Shown: positions 1 through 5,467 of the stretch, one piece after another | Layout: every line of letters starts with the position of its first letter | How positions within the stretch are numbered: position 1 is the first letter of the stretch | Source: DATKMG01 sp035541995 | GTDB taxonomy: Bacteria; Acidobacteriota; Terriglobia; Versatilivoradales; Versatilivoraceae | Assembly (NCBI GenBank): GCA_035541995.1 | Contig: DATKMG010000565.1 | Coordinates: 1-6,563 of the forward strand | Length of the DNA: 6,563 nucleotides | Direction: 5' to 3' | The notes under the pieces: generated by a model | What the model saw: the letters and a program-made list of their open reading frames with translations, nothing else | Databases searched by the model: none | Told to the model about the DNA's origin: nothing | Position numbers and translations under genes: made by a program

Positions 1-326
1 CTGCCATTAAGGATGTAGACAGTCGGACCCAGGCAGGCATTCAGACTGTCCAGACAAAGACCAATGAGGTGGACCAGAAGGCCGCCACAGCGACACAAAA
101 GGCGGAGGAAAGTCAACAGCTGGCCCAAAACAATCAGACAAAGATAAACACAAAGGCCCACGGTTACTGCCAAGAACGCAGTAACCGTGGCTACCAAAAC
201 TCCATTTTCATGAAAGATTTAACTATGAAGTTCTATCCGCAGCAAGAGTCTCTTTTCCACTCACGAACGCTTGCGCCAGTGGTGGCGACCCTTATCCCGA
301 TCCCGGTGCTTGATACAGGGCACTAG
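1..326 (+). pseudogene. 3' remnant of an OmpA-family coiled-coil lipoprotein, C-terminal domain lost
   Basis: The frame is open from base 3, so the gene began left of the window. The first ~50 residues (ending near base 152) are Ala/Gln/Lys/Thr-rich and heptad-like, with stretches such as DVDSRTQAGIQTVQ and NEVDQKAATATQKAEE. This resembles the coiled-coil spacer that lies between the lipoprotein signal and the peptidoglycan-binding domain in many OmpA-family lipoproteins. In the family the next segment should lead into a beta strand of the type 'VxFGFxKxxLT'. Here the frame instead reads KAHGYCQERSNRGYQNS and then about 50 residues with no OmpA features, ending at TAG 324-326. The change coincides with a perfect inverted repeat at 158-190. 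I see no OmpA domain in any frame of the window. I infer a truncated, probably non-functional gene. A real short protein with an unrelated tail remains possible. The stop overlaps the stop of the convergent crp1 by four bases (CTAG). Confidence 0.55.
158..190 (-). terminator. Strong hairpin, candidate terminator for crp1
   Basis: A perfect 13-bp inverted repeat (arms 158-170 and 178-190, GC-rich outer half) encloses a 7-nt loop. Read on the minus strand it is followed by a T-rich stretch (GCCTTTGTGTTTATC). On the plus strand the hairpin is followed by CTACCAAAAC, with no T run. It therefore fits a minus-strand, Rho-independent-type terminator about 130 nt after the crp1 stop. The T tract is interrupted and the distance is long, so this is a moderate call. 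It also marks the point where the OmpA-like frame stops making sense. Confidence 0.4.
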
Positions 327-982
327 TCGTTCAGGACCACCTTGAGCAGGCCATTATGGACCGTCAACCAGCCGTTGTCGCTGTAATCGATAAAGCCATG
401 CTTCCTGAACTTATTCATGTAATGACTGATTCGCGACCGGGTGGTGCCAACCGTTTGTGCCAAATCTTCCTGATTGACTCTGGAAACTGCAGTTTCGGCG
501 CTGCTTTCCTTGTCGAAATGAGCTAGCAGTAAGAGCATTCGGGCCAGACGTATCTCGCTGGAGTTGAAAAGTTGCGCGACCAGGTCCGCTTCGTATCGGA
601 TGCCGCGGGAAAGCAACTGAGTGACCAACAATTCGGAGGCGTCGTGCTGTTCGTGCAGCATGCGCGCCATCATCGCCTTCTCTACCCTGGCAAGAGTGCA
701 ATCGGTCATTGCGCTTGCCGTGGCGAAGCGCACTGATTGCCCTGCGAGGCATCCCTCGCCGAAGAACTGACCCTCTCCCAGAATGGCGACGATCGCTTCC
801 TTGCCTTGTTGAGATGTTACCGCCAGCTTCACCTTGCCCCGTCGGAGGTAGAACACCGAATCCGCAGCTTCTCCTTTGGAGAAAATGGTGCTGTTCGCGC
901 CGTATTCTGTAGCGGTTTTCCCGCTGGAGATTCCAGCCAGGAAAGGTTCCCAATCGATAGCCCGGTTTTTCTTACGCACCAT
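323..982 (-). CDS. Crp/Fnr-family transcriptional regulator, copy 1 (crp1)
   Basis: This 219-residue protein has the standard Crp/Fnr length and order. An N-terminal cyclic-nucleotide-binding-type beta barrel spans ~25-110, with GEAADSVFYLRRGKVK at 37-52 and the phosphate-cassette-like GEGQFFGEGCLAG at 69-81. A long dimerization helix (~112-140) follows, then a winged helix-turn-helix (~168-208) with recognition helix TTRSRISHYMNKFRK at 180-194. G75, E76 and R85 roughly match the cAMP-contacting Gly-Glu and Arg of E. coli CRP, but the Ser after that Arg is Phe here, so cAMP as ligand is unproven. Only two cysteines (78, 95) are present, so an Fnr-type 4Fe-4S sensor is unlikely. The ATG at 982 is chosen because GGAGG (988-992) lies 5 nt upstream. 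A GTG at 1015 in the same frame would put that ribosome site inside the gene, and the paralogue has the same SD-to-ATG layout. Target genes are unknown. Confidence 0.93.
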   Translation of the reverse strand: MVRKKNRAIDWEPFLAGISSGKTATEYGANSTIFSKGEAADSVFYLRRGKVKLAVTSQQGKEAIVAILGEGQFFGEGCLAGQSVRFATASAMTDCTLARVEKAMMARMLHEQHDASELLVTQLLSRGIRYEADLVAQLFNSSEIRLARMLLLLAHFDKESSAETAVSRVNQEDLAQTVGTTRSRISHYMNKFRKHGFIDYSDNGWLTVHNGLLKVVLND

Positions 983-987
983 GCCAA

Positions 988-992
988 CCTCC
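988..992 (-). promoter_or_regulatory. Ribosome binding site of crp1
   Basis: GGAGG on the minus strand lies 5 nt before the ATG at 982. The same GAGGGAGGTT block stands 5 nt before the ATG of crp2 (GGAGG at 2254-2258). This fixes both starts and shows that the homology of the two genes reaches a little upstream of the coding region. Confidence 0.8.
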
Positions 993-1147
993 CTCTGTTT
1001 GCTGAAGACGAGCACATGGGATCAAGAGAGATCGATTTTGGGCGGCATTCTGGTACCGCCTCAAAAGTGCTCGTGGGGACATATCGCTATGCCTCCTGCC
1101 CTCCGCCTCCCACCATATCCTGACTGGCGGCTCTGGGCACAATTCTC

Positions 1148-1176
1148 ATACTAGCGAGGCGGAATTCGCTTGTCAG
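1148..1176 (-). promoter_or_regulatory. Candidate sigma70-type promoter of crp1
   Basis: On the minus strand CTGACA (-35, 1171-1176) and TAGTAT (-10, 1148-1153) are separated by exactly 17 bases. They match the sigma70 consensus at five and four of six positions. Transcription would begin near 1141 and leave a leader of about 160 nt before the ATG at 982. A weaker alternative (TTGTGC 1137-1142, ATATGG 1113-1118, 18-base spacer) lies just downstream. Confidence 0.35.
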
Positions 1177-1194
1177 TTCAATATGGAACACAAG
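1169..1194. promoter_or_regulatory. Dyad overlapping the crp1 -35 box, possible operator
   Basis: CTTGT-ca-GTTC and GAAC-ACAAG flank the 6-base centre AATATG, giving nine paired positions with a 2-base offset in the left arm. It overlaps the candidate -35 element of crp1, where an activator or repressor dimer could act, including the regulator itself. It does not match the classical TGTGA-N6-TCACA CRP site or the TTGAT-N4-ATCAA Fnr site. No clear copy is seen before crp2. Confidence 0.3.
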
Positions 1195-1408
1195 TCTGTT
1201 CAAAATTGCACATCGCAGTTAGTCGAGGAGGGGAACTGCAGGGGAGCTGTGAAAAGGGGAAACCGTTCAAACCAGACAGGACGCTCCTGACGGAGTTCTA
1301 TCTTAGATAATTGACACGGGCTTACAACCAGGCTGCTCCTCTCGGAGCTTACCAAAAAAGAGGGTCCGGATTGCAAATCGTTTCCGCCCGAATCAATCTT
1401 GCGGGTAT

Positions 1409-1437
1409 TGCCTCGCCAGGTCGGAAAACCCGAGGCA
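1409..1437. other. Bulged hairpin in the intergenic region
   Basis: TGCCTCG (1409-1415) pairs with CGAGGCA (1431-1437). An inner GGT/ACC pair and a three-base bulge leave a 6-base loop. A smaller CCGC/GCGG pair lies directly to the left (1384-1404). No T tract follows on either side, so it is not a convincing terminator. It could be part of a structured RNA or chance. Confidence 0.25.
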
Positions 1438-1552
1438 CCGGATCGGAGGCTTCCACCGCAGCATGGGCGGGATGCCAAAAGATTGTGGGGAAAGTCAGAT
1501 CGTGAGAGGGGCGGTGAAGGTTTGATAAATCGTTACGGCGGAGTGGCACAAA

Positions 1553-1568
1553 CTGCCGCACATGGCAG
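1553..1568 (-). terminator. Weak hairpin just after crp2
   Basis: CTGCC and GGCAG arms (1553-1557, 1564-1568) enclose a 6-base loop three bases after the crp2 stop. On the minus strand it is followed by TTTGT. The 5-bp stem and short T run make it a weak terminator candidate only. Confidence 0.2.
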
Positions 1569-1570
1569 AA

Positions 1571-2248
1571 CTAAGGACGATCTCCACCGTCGTTCAGGAC
1601 CACGCTGAGGAGGCCACTATGGACCTTTAACCCGCCTTTGTCGCTGTAATCGATAAAGCCCAGCTTCCTGAACTTGTTCATGAAATGACTGATTCGCGAC
1701 CGGGTGGTGCCGACCATTTGTGCCAGGTTGTCCTGACTGACGCTGGGAACTACTATTTCTGCTCTGCTTTCCTTGCCGAAATGAGCCAGCAGTAAGAGCA
1801 TCCGAGCCAGTCGCTTCTCGCTGGAGTTGAACAGCTGATCGACCAGATCCGCTTCGTACCGGATGTTACGCGAAAGCAGATGCGTGACGAACAATTCCGA
1901 GAAGTCGTGCTGTTCGTGCAGGATGCGCGTCATCAGCGACTTCTCAATCCTGACCAGACTGCAGTCGGTCATGGCGGTCGCCGTGGCGATGCGCAACAGC
2001 TGGCCGGCCAGGCATCCCTCGCCGAAGAAGTCACCTTCGCCCAGAATGGCAACGATCGCTTCCTTGCCTTGTTGAGATGCTACCGCCTTCTTCACCTTGC
2101 CGCGTCGCAGGTAAAACACGGAATCCGCAGCTTCTCCTTGCCAGAAGATGGTGCGGCCCGCGCCGTATTCTACGTCGGTTTTGCCCTCAGAGATTCCAGC
2201 CAGGAAAGGTTCCCAATTGACAGGCTTACTTGTCTTCTTATTTGCCAT
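1571..2248 (-). CDS. Crp/Fnr-family transcriptional regulator, copy 2 (crp2)
   Basis: This 225-residue protein is the paralogue of crp1. Hand alignment gives about 168 identities over 219 positions, one single-residue gap near the N-terminus, and a five-residue C-terminal tail (GGDRP) absent from copy 1. The domain order is the same: an effector-binding barrel with GEAADSVFYLRRGKVK and GEGDFFGEGCLAG, a long dimer helix, then a winged HTH with TTRSRISHFMNKFRK. The pocket segment reads QLLRIATA where copy 1 has QSVRFATA. The Arg is kept, but the Ser that binds cAMP phosphate in E. coli CRP is replaced by Ile. Only the two barrel cysteines are present, so an Fnr-type Fe-S cluster is unlikely. 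The ATG at 2248 is supported by GGAGG 5 nt upstream. It has its own good promoter and so probably forms a single-gene unit. Confidence 0.93.
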   Translation of the reverse strand: MANKKTSKPVNWEPFLAGISEGKTDVEYGAGRTIFWQGEAADSVFYLRRGKVKKAVASQQGKEAIVAILGEGDFFGEGCLAGQLLRIATATAMTDCSLVRIEKSLMTRILHEQHDFSELFVTHLLSRNIRYEADLVDQLFNSSEKRLARMLLLLAHFGKESRAEIVVPSVSQDNLAQMVGTTRSRISHFMNKFRKLGFIDYSDKGGLKVHSGLLSVVLNDGGDRP

Positions 2249-2795
2249 AAGAACCTCCCTCTGCTAGCAACAGACACACCTTTAGGGTCAGGGAAAATTA
2301 CTTCTTGGCGAAATCCTGGCGCCGGTCTGCGAGACGACCTACCCCAAAAAGTCACGCTCGCTTCTTTCAAAATAAACCTTCACTCTCAAGTGTTGGAGTA
2401 CCTAAGACCCTGAAGTGTGTAGAACCCTGCCTCATAAGTAATTTTATACCAATGGATAGGGCTCGTCAAACGGACAAATTAGTGGGCAATGGGTCAGAAG
2501 GTGTGAAAAAAACTGGTCTGGCATGTCCGCGCGGAAATGTGCTGGAAGGCCTAATGCTTCAGTCGGTTTCAGTTGATCTAATCGAATCTTGGCGGGATGT
2601 CCAGACGCCTGAAGCTGCGAAGTAACTCTGGCAATTTAACAGAATTCCTGTTGACTGATCCATCCCGGCCGCGAAGGGACCTGCCGGGCGCACTCGAATC
2701 ACGAGATTGGTCGGGCGACCGCGAAAGCTACTCCAGCTACCACCCCGCCGATGAGCCCGGTCTTCCTCTTCGGTGCAGTGCTTTGCGATCACCCT
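2249..2795. other. Noncoding region between mgtA and crp2
   Basis: About 550 bases hold the crp2 leader and promoter on the left. On the right is a stretch downstream of mgtA with no recognisable gene. Weak inverted repeats are present (CCCGGC/GCCGGG at 2664-2688, GGTCG/CGACC at 2709-2720, GCTTCAG/CTGAAGC at 2556-2615). None is followed by a T run on the minus strand, so I see no clear mgtA terminator. Confidence 0.6.
2441..2469 (-). promoter_or_regulatory. Sigma70-type promoter of crp2
   Basis: On the minus strand TTGACG (2464-2469) and TAAAAT (2441-2446) are separated by exactly 17 bases, each matching the consensus at five of six positions. TATAAA overlaps the -10. Transcription should start near 2433, giving a leader of about 185 nt before the crp2 ATG. 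This is the best promoter in the window by eye. Confidence 0.55.
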
Positions 2796-5318
2796 TCAAA
2801 TTTTCACTATCTTGTAAAAAACTCTCTTAGCTATTTCTGCGGAAATAATGTAACCCAACACAATCATCCCTATGAGCAAGAGGAACGACACGCCCAGCGG
2901 GTTAAATCCAAAAATCTTTCCAAGTGGAGTGAAGGGTAAAATCAGCGTCACAACAACAATTACCAGCGTTGCCATTAACAGATACTTCCCCGGCCTACTC
3001 CTGAAGAAGGATTTCCGAGTTCGTATGACCAGCACAATCAGCGAGGCTGAAATAACGGACTCCAGAAACCAGCCGGTCCTGAATTGATCCCGGGTCGCAT
3101 GAAGGATGAGCAAAAGTACGCCGAAGGTGAGGTAGTCAAACACCGAACTCACCAGGCCAAAGGTAATCATAAACTTGCGAATGGCCTTGATGTTCCAGCG
3201 CCGGGGATAGTCAATCATTTCTTTATCCACACTGTCGGTGGCGATCGTCATCTCCGGGAAATCGGTCATCAGGTTGGTGAGCAAAATCTGCTTGGGCAGC
3301 AAGGGGAGAAACGGCAGAAAGAGGGATACTCCGGCCATGCTGAACATGTTTCCGAAATTGGCGCTGGTCGCCATGAACACATACTTCAACGTGTTGGCAA
3401 AGGTGGTCCGCCCTTCACGTACGCCCTCTACAAGAACACCCAGGTCTTTCTCGAGTAGGACGATATCGGCCGCCTCTTTGGCAACATCCACAGCACTCTC
3501 AACTGAAATGCCGACATCGGCAGCGTGGAGCGCCGAGGCATCATTAATGCCGTCTCCCATGTATCCCACGACATTGCCAGCCTTCCTCAGGGCAAGAATG
3601 ATGCGTTCTTTCTGATTGGGTTCGATTTCGGCAAAGACGTCTACGTCGACCACACGTCTGAGCAATGCTTCATCACTCATCTGGCGCAGGTCTGGACCTG
3701 TGATGATCTTTGTGTTCGATAATCCCATTTGCTGGCTGACGTTGGCCGCGACCAGGTGGTTGTCTCCGGTGATGACCTTCAATGAAACCCCGAGGTTTTT
3801 CAGGCGGAGGATCGTTTCGATAATATTGGGCTTGGGCGGATCAAAAAGAACGAGGAATCCCAAAAACGTCATGCCTGCTTCGTGGTCTTTGCTTATCACT
3901 GCCTCCGACCCCGTATTCTTGTAAGCAACGCCCAGCGTACGACAACCCTTAGCGCTGAATTCCTCGTAATGTTGCTGGATTCGATCCCGCGCCGCAGCAA
4001 AATCGACGATGGTTCCCCCTGCCGTTTCCGCCGTTGAACAGACAGCCAGCACATTCGCCAGCGCCCCTTTGGTCACCATCAAATGCGACCCATCATGGGC
4101 AACCAGGATACTCAATCGCTTCCGAAGGAAATCATAGGGGATCTCGTCGGCCTTCTGATAGCCGGACAGGTCAAACTGGCGATGGGTGCGGATGGCTTCA
4201 TCGATCGGGTTCGTAAAGCCTGTCTCGTAAAAAGCATTGAGATAGGCGTAGAGAAGGACTTTGTCGCTTGGAGCCCCTTCCACATCCAGGGCAGATTGCA
4301 GGTGCACGATGCCTTCGGTCAGGGTGCCGGTTTTATCGCAACAGATCACGTTCATGCTGCCGAAGTTTTCAATCGAGGCGAGCCGTTTGACAATCACCTT
4401 CACGTGAGCCATCCGTTTGGCGCCATGAGCAAGGTTGATGCTGATAATCGCCGGCAACAGTTGCGGCGTGAGCCCGACAGCCAGTGCCAGGGAAAAAAGA
4501 AAGGAGTCCAGCACCGGGCGTGCCAGATAGACGTTGATGGCAAAGATGGCTACCACCAGCACCAGCGTCACTTCCATGAGGAAATAGCCGAATTGCCGTA
4601 TGCCGTGCTCAAAGTCCGTTTCCTGCGGTCTGAGTCTTAATCGCTCGGAAACCTTGCCGAACTCGGTTTCCTTTCCGGTGCTTATGACAATCGCCGTCGC
4701 GCTGCCGCTTACCACATGGGTTCCCATCCAAAGAGCGTTTGTCCGCTGTCCCAGTGGTGTCTCTGCCGACAACACCGCAACCGCTTTTTCTACAGGGAAA
4801 GTCTCCCCCGTCAGCATGGCCTCGTCGACGAAAAGATCTTTAGATTCCTGAACCAAACCGTCTCCGGGGACGATATCGCCGGCGTTCAGGATGACGATAT
4901 CTCCGGGTACAATTTCTTCAACTGGAATTTCTGTGGAGTTTCCATCACGAAGCACTGCAGCCTTAATTTGCACGATGGCGAGCAGTTTCTCCACCGCGTT
5001 TGTTGCGCTGCGCTCCTGCCAAAACCCGAGCAGGCCGCTGATGAGGACAATGGCAAGAATAATTAAGGCGTCAACAGGGTCATGCAAGAAAAAGGACAAA
5101 CCGATTGCAAAGAAAAGAATGAGAATAATCGGACTCTTGAATTGAGCCAGCAGGAGGGTAAATACGTCCGACCGCTTTGGGGGTTTCAGGAGATTTGAGC
5201 CATAGCGGGCAAGCCGCTGTCTGGCTTCATCGCCAGTCAACCCTTCTTTTGCCGTTTGAAGTTGCTGCAACATCTCGGTAGCGCTGAGACTCCAGAAAGC
5301 CGAAGGGTGTTGGTTCAT
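2796..5318 (-). CDS. mgtA: MgtA-type magnesium-translocating P-type ATPase
   Basis: This 840-residue inner-membrane pump should use ATP hydrolysis to move Mg2+ into the cytoplasm, judging by family (P-type class IIIB). In order: an N-terminal cation-ATPase segment (~8-45), membrane helices M1-M2 (~62-100), an actuator domain with the TGE phosphatase motif (170-172), M3-M4 (~243-293) with TPQLLP, the phosphorylated Asp 328 in CDKTGTLTEG, a nucleotide domain with KGA (417-419), ITGD (~516-519), the hinge GDGINDAS from 588, then M5-M10 to the C-terminus. MgtA-like signatures near the end include NLMTDFPEMTIATDSVD (M6) and FGLVSSVFDYLTFG (M7). All catalytic motifs are intact. E. coli MgtA is ~898 residues, so the N-terminus is shorter here. 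M4 has TPQLLP where enterobacterial MgtA has TPEMLP, so ion specificity is less certain. The ATG at 5318 is preferred (AAGAAAAC just upstream, a weak SD). An in-frame TTG at 5339 would add seven residues. It lies 149 nt after asmA on the same strand. Confidence 0.9.
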   Translation of the reverse strand: MNQHPSAFWSLSATEMLQQLQTAKEGLTGDEARQRLARYGSNLLKPPKRSDVFTLLLAQFKSPIILILFFAIGLSFFLHDPVDALIILAIVLISGLLGFWQERSATNAVEKLLAIVQIKAAVLRDGNSTEIPVEEIVPGDIVILNAGDIVPGDGLVQESKDLFVDEAMLTGETFPVEKAVAVLSAETPLGQRTNALWMGTHVVSGSATAIVISTGKETEFGKVSERLRLRPQETDFEHGIRQFGYFLMEVTLVLVVAIFAINVYLARPVLDSFLFSLALAVGLTPQLLPAIISINLAHGAKRMAHVKVIVKRLASIENFGSMNVICCDKTGTLTEGIVHLQSALDVEGAPSDKVLLYAYLNAFYETGFTNPIDEAIRTHRQFDLSGYQKADEIPYDFLRKRLSILVAHDGSHLMVTKGALANVLAVCSTAETAGGTIVDFAAARDRIQQHYEEFSAKGCRTLGVAYKNTGSEAVISKDHEAGMTFLGFLVLFDPPKPNIIETILRLKNLGVSLKVITGDNHLVAANVSQQMGLSNTKIITGPDLRQMSDEALLRRVVDVDVFAEIEPNQKERIILALRKAGNVVGYMGDGINDASALHAADVGISVESAVDVAKEAADIVLLEKDLGVLVEGVREGRTTFANTLKYVFMATSANFGNMFSMAGVSLFLPFLPLLPKQILLTNLMTDFPEMTIATDSVDKEMIDYPRRWNIKAIRKFMITFGLVSSVFDYLTFGVLLLILHATRDQFRTGWFLESVISASLIVLVIRTRKSFFRSRPGKYLLMATLVIVVVTLILPFTPLGKIFGFNPLGVSFLLLIGMIVLGYIISAEIAKRVFYKIVKI

Positions 5319-5379
5319 ATTGTTTTCTTGTATTGGCAAGCTCTAGGTTAGAAAGCGCTGTCGAACTTTCGCCGCAATC

Positions 5380-5392
5380 TGACGGTCCGTCA
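5380..5392. promoter_or_regulatory. Perfect 13-nt palindrome beside a TTGACA box upstream of mgtA
   Basis: TGACGGTCCGTCA is a perfect palindrome with 6-bp arms and a 1-nt centre. On the minus strand it follows TTGACA (5396-5401, a perfect -35) by three bases, where a repressor could sit between -35 and -10. The weakness is that no good -10 lies at 16-18 bases (ATTGCG at 17). The mgtA ATG is about 60 bases further on. The site may control mgtA, or be chance. Confidence 0.3.
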
Positions 5393-5467
5393 TCTTGTCA
5401 ACCGTTTCAATACCGACGATGCGCCTATGTCACATGCTCGAAACCTCTCGCTCTAAGCCAATCTCTT

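Larger units (their letters stand above)
983..1570. other. Noncoding region between the two regulators
   Basis: About 590 bases carry no reading frame that I recognise. Several short frames exist on both strands, but none has a family-like composition or a convincing ribosome site. The stretch holds a candidate crp1 promoter with an overlapping dyad, a hairpin with arms 1215-1220 and 1234-1239, a GCTCC/GGAGC hairpin with a 4-nt loop at 1335-1348, and a 7-bp bulged hairpin at 1409-1437. The right end (1553-1568) may be the 3' end of the crp2 transcript. It could be plain intergenic DNA, a decayed gene, or host a small RNA. Confidence 0.6.

Noticed and set aside
323..982. Calling the regulators Fnr (oxygen-sensing) or true CRP
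   Set aside because: The Fnr cysteine cluster is absent, and the cAMP-contact Ser is replaced by Phe or Ile, so only the family name is supported.
983..1015. Upstream GTG start for crp1 adding eleven residues
   Set aside because: The ribosome site GGAGG would lie inside the extension, and the paralogue starts at the equivalent of the ATG at 982.
1020..1036. GATCAAGAGAGATCGAT as a possible Fnr-type site before crp1
   Set aside because: The half-sites are in the wrong orientation and imperfect compared with TTGAT-N4-ATCAA.
737..1123. Plus-strand open frames opposite crp1, crp2 and mgtA (also 1880-2413, 3084-3458, 4083-4640) and opposite asmA (5999-6487)
   Set aside because: They lie antisense to strongly supported genes, have no recognisable domain, and their composition is that of a shadow of the real frame.
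1399..1608. Short plus-strand frame in the regulator spacer, Arg/Gly/Pro-rich, running into crp2
   Set aside because: No ribosome site, no family resemblance, and the right end overlaps crp2 antisense. A decayed gene cannot be excluded.
2680..2720. Possible tRNA, from a T-loop-like CGAATC/GATTCG stretch
   Set aside because: No acceptor stem, anticodon arm or D arm can be fitted on either strand.
2559..2792. Minus-strand frame of 77 codons just after mgtA
   Set aside because: No family resemblance and no clear ribosome site, so it is treated as noncoding.
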